A stretch of 64,000 nucleotides of DNA from an uncultured Pelagibacteraceae bacterium. Lineage in GTDB: Bacteria; Pseudomonadota; Alphaproteobacteria; Pelagibacterales; Pelagibacteraceae. The stretch lies in NCBI GenBank assembly GCA_902532565.1, contig CACAIR010000003.1, forward strand, positions 21,144 to 85,143, in the 5' to 3' direction. The position numbers and the translations under genes were made by a program. The notes below the pieces were generated by a model. That model was not told where the DNA came from. It was given only the letters and a program-made list of their open reading frames with translations, and searched no databases. Positions 49,868-60,358 of the stretch are shown piece after piece (within the stretch, counting starts at the first letter, position 1; every line of letters starts with the position of its first letter).

Positions 49868-50792
49868 AATATTATTATCTGCTCCACGGGGTTTTTGCGC
49901 GGGTGTTGAACGAGCAATTGAAATTGTTGAAAAATCAATTCAAAAGTATGGTTCTCCAGTTTATGTTAGACATGAAATAGTACACAATAAATTTGTTGTT
50001 GATGACCTAAAGAATAAGGGTGCAATATTTGTGGAAGAACTTGAAGAAATTGAAGATAAAACAAGACCAGTTATTTTTTCTGCACATGGTGTTCCAAAAA
50101 AAATTCCACAAGATGCAAAAAAATATAATATGACTTATGTTGATGCAACATGTCCCTTGGTTTCTAAAGTTCATAGAGAAGCTGAAAATCTTCATAAAGC
50201 TGGATACCATTTAATTTTAATAGGACATGAAAATCATCCCGAGGTGATTGGAACTATGGGACAATTACCTAAAGGATCTATCGATCTTATTCAAAACGAG
50301 GATGAAGCAAAGGATTATGACACAAAAAACTTTGAAAAAATTGCCTATGTTACCCAAACAACCCTATCAGTAGATGATACGAAAGAAATAATATCAATAT
50401 TAAAAAAAAAAATTTTGAACATTAGAGAGCCTGCAAAAGAAGATATTTGTTATGCAACAACTAACAGACAAATGGCGGTTAAAAATATCGCAGAAAAGTG
50501 CGATCTTTTTTTTGTTATTGGTAGTCGAAATTCATCTAACTCAGTAAGACTTGTTGAGGTTGCTAAAAAATCGGGGTGTGAAAACTCAATACTAATCCAC
50601 TCACAAAGTGAAATTCCGTTCAACTTAATTGAAAATTCAAATATAATCGGAATTTCATCTGGTGCGTCTGCGCCTGAAATACTTGTCGAAAATTTCATTA
50701 AAGAATTGAAAAATAAATTCACAGTCACTATAGAAGAAGTGGAAATAGTAAAAGAAAACGTTATTTTTCGTGTTCCAAAAAAATTAAATTAA
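49848..50792 (+). CDS. ispH: 4-hydroxy-3-methylbut-2-enyl diphosphate reductase
   Basis: IspH is the last MEP-pathway enzyme, giving IPP and DMAPP. Three Cys for the Fe-S cluster are in RGFCAGVERAIE, DATCPLVSKVH and DICYATTNRQ, with GISSGASAPEILVE near the end. The 314 residues match the family. Overlapping the retinal cleavage gene by 20 bases, it links isoprenoid supply with retinal production. thrB follows with no gap, an alphaproteobacterial order (ispH-thrB-rnhA). Confidence 0.96.
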   Translation: MKNKELKILLSAPRGFCAGVERAIEIVEKSIQKYGSPVYVRHEIVHNKFVVDDLKNKGAIFVEELEEIEDKTRPVIFSAHGVPKKIPQDAKKYNMTYVDATCPLVSKVHREAENLHKAGYHLILIGHENHPEVIGTMGQLPKGSIDLIQNEDEAKDYDTKNFEKIAYVTQTTLSVDDTKEIISILKKKILNIREPAKEDICYATTNRQMAVKNIAEKCDLFFVIGSRNSSNSVRLVEVAKKSGCENSILIHSQSEIPFNLIENSNIIGISSGASAPEILVENFIKELKNKFTVTIEEVEIVKENVIFRVPKKLN

Positions 50793-51758
50793 ATGGCTGT
50801 TTATACAAAGATAAATAAGAAAGACATTTCGTATATCAATAAAAAATTTGAGAACCAAAAATTTTTAAATTTCAAAGGTATAAAACAAGGAATTGAAAAT
50901 ACTAATTATCTACTAAAATCAAAAAATAATAAATTTATACTAACTATTTTTGAAAAAAGAGTTCAAAAAAAAGAAATCCCTTTTTTTATGAAACTAATGG
51001 ATCAACTGAACGATCTAAAGATAAGATGTCCAAAACCACTAAAAAATCGTGATGGAAAATATCTATTTAAAATAAAGAATAAGGTAGCTTGTGTTGTTTC
51101 ATTTCTTGATGGAAAAGATAAAAAAAATCTTAGTCTGAAGAATTGTTTTGATATAGGAAAAACTATTGCTCAAATGCATTCTTCCTCAAAAAAAATTAAA
51201 TTGTTTAGAAAAAACTCAATGAATATAAAAAATTTAAATCCATTATTAAAAAGTATTAAATTTAAATCGAAAAAATTCATTAATTTAGAAAAATTTCTCA
51301 AAAGTAATTTTAGAGAAATTAAAAATAAATGGCCAAAAAAATTGCCGAATGGAATAATACATGGTGACCTTTTTATAGATAATATATTTTTTAAAAATAA
51401 TGAGATATCTGGAATTATTGATTTTTATTTTGCTGCAAACGATTATTTTATGTATGAAATAGCGATATGTATCAACGCTCTATGTTTTGATAAAAAAAAA
51501 TCACAATTTAAATTAAATAAAAGAAAGGTTAAAAATTTAATTAGAGGATATGAGGGTCTTAAAAAAATCTCTGGAATTGAGAAAAAATCATTGAATATTT
51601 TATGCCGTGCTGCTGCGATGAGATATTTTCTAACAAGACTTTACGACTATACAAATACTCCAAAAACTGCTTTGATAAAAATTAAGGATCCAAGAGAATA
51701 TTATCAAAAACTGATAATTCATAATAATTTAAAAAGCTACAAGGATTATTTAATTTAA
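50793..51758 (+). CDS. thrB: Homoserine kinase (APH-like ThrB type)
   Basis: This enzyme phosphorylates homoserine before threonine synthase. The 321-residue protein belongs to the aminoglycoside-phosphotransferase fold, not the GHMP type: the Brenner-like HGDLFIDNIFF and the metal-binding IIDFYFA are visible. The N-terminus has GIENTNYLLKSKNNKFILTIFEKR. It directly follows ispH and overlaps rnhA by one base. thrC, the next step, lies about 1 kb away on the other strand. Confidence 0.94.
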   Translation: MAVYTKINKKDISYINKKFENQKFLNFKGIKQGIENTNYLLKSKNNKFILTIFEKRVQKKEIPFFMKLMDQLNDLKIRCPKPLKNRDGKYLFKIKNKVACVVSFLDGKDKKNLSLKNCFDIGKTIAQMHSSSKKIKLFRKNSMNIKNLNPLLKSIKFKSKKFINLEKFLKSNFREIKNKWPKKLPNGIIHGDLFIDNIFFKNNEISGIIDFYFAANDYFMYEIAICINALCFDKKKSQFKLNKRKVKNLIRGYEGLKKISGIEKKSLNILCRAAAMRYFLTRLYDYTNTPKTALIKIKDPREYYQKLIIHNNLKSYKDYLI

Positions 51759-52180
51759 TGATTAAAATTTATACTGATGGTTCATGTCTTGGTAATCCAG
51801 GCAATGGTGGTTGGGCAGCAATAATATTAAAGGATGGGGAAAAAATTGAACTCAAAGGAAGTAAAAAAGATACTACAAATAATCAGATGGAATTATTAGC
51901 ACCTATAGAGGCGCTTAAAAAAATTCCAAAAGGAAGCAAAGTTCAAATTTTTACTGACTCGAAATATGTTAAGTCTGGCATAACAGAGTGGATACACAAT
52001 TGGAAAAAAAATGGATGGAAAACTTCAAACAAAAAAGAAGTAAGTAATAAAGCACTTTGGACAGAATTAGATCTTCTAAATAATGAGTTTGAAATAAGTT
52101 GGAACTGGGTAAAAGCTCATTCAACCGATGAATTAAATAATGAAGTAGATTTACTTGCTAAAGATGCTGCCAATTTATAG
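51758..52180 (+). CDS. rnhA: Ribonuclease HI
   Basis: RNase HI removes RNA from RNA-DNA hybrids. The four catalytic acids are visible: Asp in IYTDGSCLGNPG, Glu in NNQMELLAPIEAL, Asp in IFTDSKYV and the last Asp in NNEVDLLAKDAA. At 140 residues it is slightly shorter than the E. coli enzyme and complete. It ends the crtI-to-rnhA run and is separated by 30 bases from the converging peroxiredoxin gene; no hairpin terminator is seen there. Confidence 0.96.
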   Translation: MIKIYTDGSCLGNPGNGGWAAIILKDGEKIELKGSKKDTTNNQMELLAPIEALKKIPKGSKVQIFTDSKYVKSGITEWIHNWKKNGWKTSNKKEVSNKALWTELDLLNNEFEISWNWVKAHSTDELNNEVDLLAKDAANL

Positions 52181-52210
52181 TTGTAGCAACTGGCAAAAGA
52201 ACTACCCTAC

Positions 52211-52699
52211 CTAGATTAAATTATTTAATAAATTCTCTGCTGAAGTTAAACCACATTCTTTAGTTTCTTTTTCAACATGGATATTAACAATTGTGAAATT
52301 TTCAATCACCATTAAATAACGATTTGATCTTATTCCCATTCCTTTTGCATTTCGATCAACTTCTGCGCCAATTGCTTTAGTAAATAATAAATATGGGTCA
52401 GATAACATTTTAATTTTATCTCCAGTATTATTAATCTCACCCCAGCCATTCATCACATAAGGATCATTTACTGATAAACAAAATATATTTTCTATTCCTT
52501 TTGCTTTAATTTTGTCAGCATTTGCTACAAAACCTGGTAAGTGTAGTTTGGAGCAAGTTGATGTAAATGCCCCAGGTAAACCAAACAAAACAACTTTACC
52601 ATCACCAATTGTTTCCCTTAATTTACTTTTTTGAGGCTCTCCATCAACAAGTTGAAAAATCTCTGTATCTGGGAGTTGATCTTTTATTTTAAGTTTCAT
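52211..52699 (-). CDS. Peroxiredoxin, Prx5 type
   Basis: This 162-residue thiol peroxidase reduces hydroperoxides. The peroxidatic Cys49 is in GLPGAFTSTCSKLHLPGF, the Prx5 form of the PxxxTxxC motif. A C-terminal Cys (KECGLTSAENLL) could be resolving. Such a gene beside rnhA is usual in alphaproteobacteria. It overlaps the thrC start by 4 bases. Confidence 0.94.
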   Translation of the reverse strand: MKLKIKDQLPDTEIFQLVDGEPQKSKLRETIGDGKVVLFGLPGAFTSTCSKLHLPGFVANADKIKAKGIENIFCLSVNDPYVMNGWGEINNTGDKIKMLSDPYLLFTKAIGAEVDRNAKGMGIRSNRYLMVIENFTIVNIHVEKETKECGLTSAENLLNNLI

Positions 52700-54069
52700 A
52701 TCGAATTCATTACATATTTTTTAACTTTTTCAATATCATTTGAAAGAAGTTCAAATTTTTCTTTTCTGTCATTAACATATTTAAGACTTTCTGGTAAATT
52801 TTCAGTTTTTGATATTGCATCTTCTATTGCCTTTGGAAATTTACATGGGTGGGCAGTTGATAATACAACACAATTTTTTTCCAATCCTAGTTTTCTCACA
52901 GCACCAATACCTACTGCAGTATGCGGATCAACTACCATCTGATGTTCATCATTGATAGTTTTTATCATTTCAACAGTTTCGTTTTCATCAAGCATTTCAG
53001 ATATAAAATTCTTTTTGATTTTATCTAAGTCGTTTTTATCAATTTTATAAGTGTTATTTTTTATTTCACCCATTACATCTTTTGTAACTTCTGAGTTACA
53101 ATCTTTTACGTCGTATAAAAGCCTTTCGAAATTACTTGCTATTTGTATATCCATACTTGGAGTATTTGTTTCCTCAACTTTCTTTTGACTATAATCACCA
53201 CCAGATATAGCTCTGTGCAGTATGTCATTTTTATTTGTAGCTACGATTAGTTTATCAATTGGAAGACCTAGTTTTTTGGCTAAATAACCAGCGTAAATAT
53301 CACCAAAGTTTCCTGTTGGAACAGAAAAGGACAAAGGTTGACCATTTCCAACTTTAAAGTAAGCGTAAAAATAATAAACCGATTGTACAACAATTCTTGC
53401 CCAATTAATTGAATTTACACCCGACATATTGATTGCTTTAGAAAATTTTTCGTCATTAAACATTGCTTTTACTAAATTTTGGCAATCGTCAAAATTACCC
53501 TCCACCGCAATGTTAAATACATTACTCTCCTCATGTATTGTCATTAGTCTTCTTTGCACAGGCGAAATTTTATTGTTGGGGTGTAATACAAAAACATTTA
53601 AATTATTTTTTCCCTTTAAAGCGTCTATGGCAGCTGCACCCGTATCGCCTGAAGTTGCAACAATTATATTAATTTTTTTTTGATCACGGCCTAAATGATA
53701 TTGATAAAAATTACCTATTAGTTGCATTGCAATGTCTTTAAATGCAAGTGTAGGTCCATGAAATAATTCTAATACTTTTAAATCTCCTAGATCTGATATT
53801 TTAACAACATCGTCGGATCTGAAATTTGAATATGATTTTGAAATCAAAGAGATTAGATCATCTTTAGACATGAAATCTCCTATAAATGGATAAATTATTT
53901 CAGCTGCTAATTCATTGTAACTGAGGTTTTTTAAATTATCTAATTCATCTTTTTTAAATGGTTTGATTAATTGAGGCACAAATAGTCCCCCATCATCTGC
54001 CAAGCCTTTGAGGAAAACATCTTTAAAAGTAAAGTTTTTCTGATTATTTCTTGTACTAATATAATTCAT
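52696..54069 (-). CDS. thrC: Threonine synthase
   Basis: ThrC turns phosphohomoserine into threonine using PLP. The PLP lysine is in FHGPTLAFKDIAMQLIGNF near residue 111, followed by VATSGDTGAAAIDAL. The long form (457 residues) with the N-terminal YISTRN and ADDGGLFVP belongs to the proteobacterial/fungal class. It lies between surf1 (no gap, 54069/54070) and the peroxiredoxin. ThrB is encoded nearby on the plus strand. Confidence 0.96.
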   Translation of the reverse strand: MNYISTRNNQKNFTFKDVFLKGLADDGGLFVPQLIKPFKKDELDNLKNLSYNELAAEIIYPFIGDFMSKDDLISLISKSYSNFRSDDVVKISDLGDLKVLELFHGPTLAFKDIAMQLIGNFYQYHLGRDQKKINIIVATSGDTGAAAIDALKGKNNLNVFVLHPNNKISPVQRRLMTIHEESNVFNIAVEGNFDDCQNLVKAMFNDEKFSKAINMSGVNSINWARIVVQSVYYFYAYFKVGNGQPLSFSVPTGNFGDIYAGYLAKKLGLPIDKLIVATNKNDILHRAISGGDYSQKKVEETNTPSMDIQIASNFERLLYDVKDCNSEVTKDVMGEIKNNTYKIDKNDLDKIKKNFISEMLDENETVEMIKTINDEHQMVVDPHTAVGIGAVRKLGLEKNCVVLSTAHPCKFPKAIEDAISKTENLPESLKYVNDRKEKFELLSNDIEKVKKYVMNSI

Positions 54070-54723
54070 TTAATAATTCTTTTTTCTAAAATATAGATAT
54101 AGCAAAAGAATTGAAATCGCTAATGAAAACCATGTCATTGCATATTTTTTATGATTGTTAGAAATATTAGCAGTAATTTTTTTTGGTGAAGGAAACTGAT
54201 AATTTCCATCCAAATATATTATGTACTTAGAAAATCTTTTACCAGTAAATTTTGAGATATCTTCTCTATTCAAACTAAACCAGTAATTTTCTTTTATATC
54301 ATTATTTGGTTTAAATATATTTTTTCTACCCTGTGTTTTAAGAGTTCCTTGTATATTATTTTGATCCAATATATTTATCTCTGGCGTATTTTTTTTTTCA
54401 AATGGTATCCATCCTCTATTGAGTAAATAATTTTCACCATCTATTAGAATTGGATTTAAAACTTCAAACCCAGGTGTTCCAGAATCATTTAAATTATATA
54501 AGTAAATTTGTTTCTCAAAATCAACACGACCAGATGTTTTAATTTTGAGATAATTTTGTTGGTTAGATTGTGAAAGTTGAACTGGAGGATTTTTCAATGA
54601 ATTTTCAATTTCTAAAATGAGATTATTCTTCCAATTTAAACGAATTACTTGCCAAGTGCCTAAAGCAATAAAAACAAAGATAAAAAATATGATAAAAACT
54701 GAAAATAAAAATTTATGTTTCAA
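54070..54723 (-). CDS. SURF1-family cytochrome oxidase assembly protein
   Basis: SURF1/Shy1 proteins help insert heme a into subunit I of aa3 oxidase. The topology is typical: one TM at the N-terminus (FLFSVFIIFFIFVFIALGTWQVIRLNWK), a periplasmic loop with YLLNRGWIPFEKK, and a C-terminal TM (YAMTWFSLAISILLLYLYF). The 217 residues match. It follows ctaE after 8 bases and precedes thrC. A DUF983 gene often found between ctaE and surf1 is absent. Confidence 0.92.
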   Translation of the reverse strand: MKHKFLFSVFIIFFIFVFIALGTWQVIRLNWKNNLILEIENSLKNPPVQLSQSNQQNYLKIKTSGRVDFEKQIYLYNLNDSGTPGFEVLNPILIDGENYLLNRGWIPFEKKNTPEINILDQNNIQGTLKTQGRKNIFKPNNDIKENYWFSLNREDISKFTGKRFSKYIIYLDGNYQFPSPKKITANISNNHKKYAMTWFSLAISILLLYLYFRKKNY

Positions 54724-54731
54724 GGTTCAAA

Positions 54732-55520
54732 TTAGCTTCCCCAAATATATATTGCAGCAAATAAGAATAGCCAAACTACGTCAACGAAGTGCCAGTACCA
54801 GGCTGCAGCCTCAAATCCAAAGTGGTGATCTTTATTAAAATGACCAAGTTTTCCTCTCCATAAACATACTGCTAAAAAAATTGTTCCAACTATAACATGA
54901 AACCCGTGGAAACCTGTTGCCATATAAAATACAGAACCATAAATATGATCTGAAAAAGCAAATGTTGCATGATGATATTCATATGCTTGCAATGCAGTAA
55001 AACATATGCCCAATATTACTGTTAAAGTTAAACCCTGTATAAAGCTTTTTCTATCATCTTCTAGAAGCGCATGATGAGACCAAGTTACAGTTGTTCCTGA
55101 TAATAATAAAACTAAAGTATTAATTAATGGTATATCCCAAGGATCAAAAGTTTTAATATCCTTTGGGGGCCAAACATATCCAGTAAATTCGTTTGGAAAA
55201 AGGCTTACATCAAAGTATGCCCAAAACCACGCAACAAAAAACATTACTTCAGAAGCAATAAATAATGTCATTCCATAACGATGATGAATTTGAACTACGG
55301 GGGTATGATGGCCTTGATGTTCAGCCTCAATAACAACATCTCTGAACCACATATATGCTCCGTAAATTAATAAAGCAAAGCCTAAGTACATTCCCCAAGA
55401 TACTTCAGAGTGCATGTAATAAACTGCTCCTAATGCCAAAACTAAACATGAAAATGAAACATAAATTGGCCAAGGACTCGGGTCAACTAAGTGATAATCG
55501 TGTTTTTTTTCTGATGACAT
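54732..55520 (-). CDS. ctaE: Cytochrome c oxidase subunit III
   Basis: Subunit III stabilises the aa3 core and helps proton uptake. The 262 residues have seven TM segments. Conserved are YHLVDPSPWPIYVSFS, the Glu-rich region FIASEVMFFVAWFWAYF, and GFHGFHVIVGTIFLAVCLWR with FGFEAAAWYWHFVDVVWLFLF. It lies between ctaG and surf1 in the usual order. Confidence 0.97.
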   Translation of the reverse strand: MSSEKKHDYHLVDPSPWPIYVSFSCLVLALGAVYYMHSEVSWGMYLGFALLIYGAYMWFRDVVIEAEHQGHHTPVVQIHHRYGMTLFIASEVMFFVAWFWAYFDVSLFPNEFTGYVWPPKDIKTFDPWDIPLINTLVLLLSGTTVTWSHHALLEDDRKSFIQGLTLTVILGICFTALQAYEYHHATFAFSDHIYGSVFYMATGFHGFHVIVGTIFLAVCLWRGKLGHFNKDHHFGFEAAAWYWHFVDVVWLFLFAAIYIWGS

Positions 55521-55529
55521 TTTTTTGGA

Positions 55530-56063
55530 TTATGATTGTTTATAATAGTCTGTCGAGAAAAAAGTATACGACATAGTAACGTCGTGTAGATTTTGAACAT
55601 TCGGATCATTAACCATTTCTGGATCTAAATAAAAAGTCATGGTATAAGTGGTTTTTTCACCAGGTTTTAATTCTTGTTTTTCAAAACAAAAACATCCTAA
55701 TTTATTATAATATTTTCCAAAACTAGCAGGTGAAACATTAAAACTTGCTACACCAGCTGTTGGTTCATCACTATAATTTGTTACCTCAAATTCTATTTTA
55801 TTAACTTGGCCAACTTTCACATCGATTACATTTGATTTGGCTTTAAAATCCCATGGTAAATTGTTTATATTTGTATCAAATCTAACACTTACCACCTTAT
55901 CCAATACCATTTTTGGAGCATTGTTCGATACTTGAGTTGTCCCTCCAAAGCCAGTAACTCTACAAAAAAGATCATATAAAGGCACTGCAGCATAAGACAA
56001 ACCTAACATTAAAACAAATATACCAGCTAAAAGTAATGGAGTTAATTTTTTTTTTTCAATCAT
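55530..56063 (-). CDS. ctaG: Cytochrome c oxidase assembly protein CtaG (Cox11)
   Basis: Cox11/CtaG delivers copper to the CuB centre of subunit I. One N-terminal TM (LLLAGIFVLMLGLSYAAVPLYDLFCRVTGFGG) anchors a periplasmic beta domain. The copper-binding Cys pair is in GCFCFEKQELKPGE. At 177 residues it is complete. Its start overlaps the stop of the small CoxF-like gene by 4 bases (ATGA). Confidence 0.95.
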   Translation of the reverse strand: MIEKKKLTPLLLAGIFVLMLGLSYAAVPLYDLFCRVTGFGGTTQVSNNAPKMVLDKVVSVRFDTNINNLPWDFKAKSNVIDVKVGQVNKIEFEVTNYSDEPTAGVASFNVSPASFGKYYNKLGCFCFEKQELKPGEKTTYTMTFYLDPEMVNDPNVQNLHDVTMSYTFFSTDYYKQS

Positions 56064-56185
56064 ATAGCTCTATCAAATACTCCAGTGTTATATAAAGTAA
56101 AAAAGAAAAGAAAAATCATAAAAGCAATTATAGCTAATGCCGTAATAATATTTTTTCTTTTAGTTTTTTTGTCTAAATTTATCAT
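56060..56185 (-). CDS. Small CoxF-like membrane protein, 41 residues
   Basis: The reverse complement encodes a 41-residue protein beginning MINLDKKTKRKNII, with one TM helix (TALAIIAFMIFLFFFTLY) and a short periplasmic tail. It is absent from the ORF track because of its size. Its ATG overlaps the ctaB stop as ATGA and its TGA overlaps the ctaG ATG in the same way, so it is coupled on both sides. The place and topology match the CoxF-type small protein found between ctaB and ctaG in other alphaproteobacteria. Its role in oxidase assembly is inferred from position only. Confidence 0.8.
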   Translation of the reverse strand: MINLDKKTKRKNIITALAIIAFMIFLFFFTLYNTGVFDRAI

Positions 56186-57096
56186 ATAATCTTATCTATC
56201 AGAAAAAGCACAAAAACCAAAAACAAATATAATATTGAATATCCAAAGATAGATTTTGCTTTCTTAGGGTCAAATTTATTCTTTTTATAATTATAAAGTT
56301 CGTAACATAAAAAATTATAATAAAGAGTTAATAACAACGATGGGATCAAAAAAGCTAATCCAACAAAATTAATTAGGTAAGGAAATATTATGACAGGTAA
56401 CATTAGCAAAGAGTAAACAAATATGTTAATTTTAGTACTTTCGATTCCATTAGTTAATGGAAGCATCGGTATATTGGCCTTTTTGTAATCATTAGATTTA
56501 TATAAGCTCAGAGCCCAAAAGTGAGATGGAGTCCAAATAAATATTATTAAAAAAAATGTCAATGGTTCAATTGATAAAGAACTAGTTGCAATTGTCCATC
56601 CAATCACAGGCGGAAATGCACCAGCTGCGCCGCCTATAACAATGTTTTGAGGTGTTCTTCTTTTCAACCAAATTGTATAAACAAAAACATAAAATAGGAT
56701 AGTTAGGAGTAGTAGTGATGCTGAAAGTCTATTTGAGAAATAATCTAATGCAACAACTGAAATAATTGATAGAGTAACCCCAAAGATAAACGCCTGATTT
56801 CTATTTACTTTTCCAGTTGGTATTGGTCTTAAACAGGTTCTTTTCATTAATGCATCAAGATCAGACTCATACCACATATTCAATGCGCCAGCAGCTCCAG
56901 CTCCTATAGAAACTAATAAAATTCCAATTATAGCATCTTTAGTTGAAACCGGGTTTGGAGCAGTTAATAAACCAACAGCACAAGTAAAAATTACTAAAGA
57001 CATTACTCTAGGCTTCATTAGTTTGAATAGCTCAGAAAAATTAAATAGATCTTCTTGAGATAAGCTTGTTTTCTTTAATTTTGGATTGTCCATCAA
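56182..57096 (-). CDS. ctaB: Protoheme IX farnesyltransferase (heme O synthase)
   Basis: CtaB attaches a farnesyl group to heme b, making heme O on the way to heme A for the oxidase. The 304-residue UbiA-fold protein has about eight or nine TM helices. The Asp-rich substrate motif is NMWYESDLDALMKRTCLRPIPTG; the second polar region is YTIWLKRRTPQNIVIGGAAGAFPP. A heme A synthase (ctaA) is not in the window. It lies 15 bases after ctaD. Confidence 0.95.
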   Translation of the reverse strand: MMDNPKLKKTSLSQEDLFNFSELFKLMKPRVMSLVIFTCAVGLLTAPNPVSTKDAIIGILLVSIGAGAAGALNMWYESDLDALMKRTCLRPIPTGKVNRNQAFIFGVTLSIISVVALDYFSNRLSASLLLLTILFYVFVYTIWLKRRTPQNIVIGGAAGAFPPVIGWTIATSSLSIEPLTFFLIIFIWTPSHFWALSLYKSNDYKKANIPMLPLTNGIESTKINIFVYSLLMLPVIIFPYLINFVGLAFLIPSLLLTLYYNFLCYELYNYKKNKFDPKKAKSIFGYSILYLFLVFVLFLIDKII

Positions 57097-57111
57097 TTCT
57101 TTTTAACTTTT

Positions 57112-58755
<1,644 letters not shown>

Positions 58756-58766
58756 TTATCTAATTT

Positions 58767-59579
58767 TTATTTACTCACTAGTTTAAGTTTATCATTGTCA
58801 ATTTCTTCTTTTGCAAATTTTACTCGCGCCTCAGATAGCCATTCTTTATATTCTGCCTCGCTTACAACTTTTACAGCAATTGGCATAAATGCATGTTTAA
58901 TTCCACAAAGTTCCGAACATTGACCATAGTATGTTCCAATTTTTTCTGCTTTAAACCATGTCTCATTTATTCTTCCTGGAACCGCATCTCTTTTAACTCC
59001 AAAAGATGGCAATGCCCATGCATGCAAAACATCATTAGCAGTTATTAAAACCTTAACAACTTTTCCAACTGGAACAACAACTTCGTTATCAACTGAAAGC
59101 AATCTTGGTTGATCAGATTTTAGATCTTTCTCTTCAAGCATATAAGATTCAAAAATTAAATTTTCGTCCGGATATTCATATCCCCAGTACCATTGGTAGC
59201 CAATTGCCTTTATTGTCAAATCAGCTTTAGGTATTGCATCTTGTTTATATAAAATCTTAAAAGATGGAACAGCTATAACAATCAAAATCAGGCATGGGAT
59301 TAATGTCCATAATACTTCAACAGCTACATTGTGTGTTCTCTTTGAAGGATTTGGGTTTTTAGATGCTCGAAATTTAACGCAAGCATATGCCATTAAAAAT
59401 AAAACAAAAACACTTATCGATACAATTATTGGTAATAATAATTTATCATGAAAGTTTACAATATCTCTCATAGTTTCAGATGCAGCTTCTTGGAATCCTA
59501 ACTGCCATTCTTTTGGCTGATTAGCAAAAGCTTGTTGAGTTATAAGAAGGCTTGTAAAAATAAATAAAATTTTTTTCAT
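58767..59579 (-). CDS. ctaC: Cytochrome c oxidase subunit II
   Basis: Subunit II receives electrons from cytochrome c through the binuclear CuA centre. A signal peptide (KKILFIFTSLLITQQAFA) is followed by two TM helices and a periplasmic cupredoxin domain. The CuA ligands are in YGQCSELCGIKHAFMPI plus the earlier His in VLHAWALPSFG. GYQWYWGYEYP is the aromatic electron-entry patch. It is the first gene of the oxidase operon; there is no covalent heme motif. Confidence 0.97.
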   Translation of the reverse strand: MKKILFIFTSLLITQQAFANQPKEWQLGFQEAASETMRDIVNFHDKLLLPIIVSISVFVLFLMAYACVKFRASKNPNPSKRTHNVAVEVLWTLIPCLILIVIAVPSFKILYKQDAIPKADLTIKAIGYQWYWGYEYPDENLIFESYMLEEKDLKSDQPRLLSVDNEVVVPVGKVVKVLITANDVLHAWALPSFGVKRDAVPGRINETWFKAEKIGTYYGQCSELCGIKHAFMPIAVKVVSEAEYKEWLSEARVKFAKEEIDNDKLKLVSK

Positions 59580-59639
59580 TTTTATTAGCTATATAAAGCT
59601 CTTTTCTAAAAATTACACTTTACTTTTCGCGACAATTTA

Positions 59640-60341
59640 TCAATTTATCACATAATTTATGATTGAAATAGCAGATATAACTGCTGTTTCGGATCTCAAA
59701 ATATTCTCATTAATTTTTAATGCCTGAACGTCTTTAAAAGATAGAATCTCATCCCTCTCTGTCTCTGAGAAATCACCCTCTGGACCTATGATTATACAAA
59801 CTGGTTTATCTGTGAACTTTGATTTATCAAGTTTACTAATTTTAGAGTTTAAATCTGTAAAGATTAGATCCATCGAATTTTTATTTAAAAAATCATTTAA
59901 TTTTTGAGGACTTTCAATTAAAGGTATATTAATTCGATTAGATTGTTCACTTGCTTCAATGGCTATTTTTTCTAAACGTTCTTTATTTACTTTTCTAACA
60001 ACAGTTCTATCAAAAATAATTGGTAAAAATTTAGTTACTCCAAGTTCAGTGGCTTTTTGTATCATGAAATTTTGATAGTTTGATTTAATTGGAGAAAATG
60101 CTAACCACAATTCTTTAATATTTTCTTTTTGTCTTAGTTTTTTAATGGTTTTGAATTCAACAATATTTTTTGATATTCCTAAAATTTTCGCCTCCCACTC
60201 CCCTTCTTTGTTAAATAAAGAAAAAACTTCATTTTCCTTAACTCTCATCACTCTAGTTAAATAATGTGATTGAGATTTGTCTAATTTCTCAATCAAGTTG
60301 CCTGATAATGAATTTGAAAAATATAATCTAATATTACTCAT
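59640..60341 (-). CDS. rsmE: 16S rRNA (uracil(1498)-N3)-methyltransferase
   Basis: RsmE methylates U1498 in the small-subunit rRNA. The 233 residues have an N-terminal PUA-like domain (HYLTRVMRVKENEVFSLFN) and a C-terminal SPOUT knot with CIIIGPEGDFSETERDEI and LRSETAVISAISIINY. It is divergent from the haloacid dehalogenase gene with only 17 bases between starts and is 60 bases from ctaC, in which no clear promoter is seen. Confidence 0.94.
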   Translation of the reverse strand: MSNIRLYFSNSLSGNLIEKLDKSQSHYLTRVMRVKENEVFSLFNKEGEWEAKILGISKNIVEFKTIKKLRQKENIKELWLAFSPIKSNYQNFMIQKATELGVTKFLPIIFDRTVVRKVNKERLEKIAIEASEQSNRINIPLIESPQKLNDFLNKNSMDLIFTDLNSKISKLDKSKFTDKPVCIIIGPEGDFSETERDEILSFKDVQALKINENILRSETAVISAISIINYVIN

Positions 60342-60358
60342 TTGTGTTAAGTTAGTTT

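Noticed and set aside
52181-52210. Terminator between rnhA and the peroxiredoxin gene
   Set aside because: The 30-base gap shows no stable inverted repeat with a T run.
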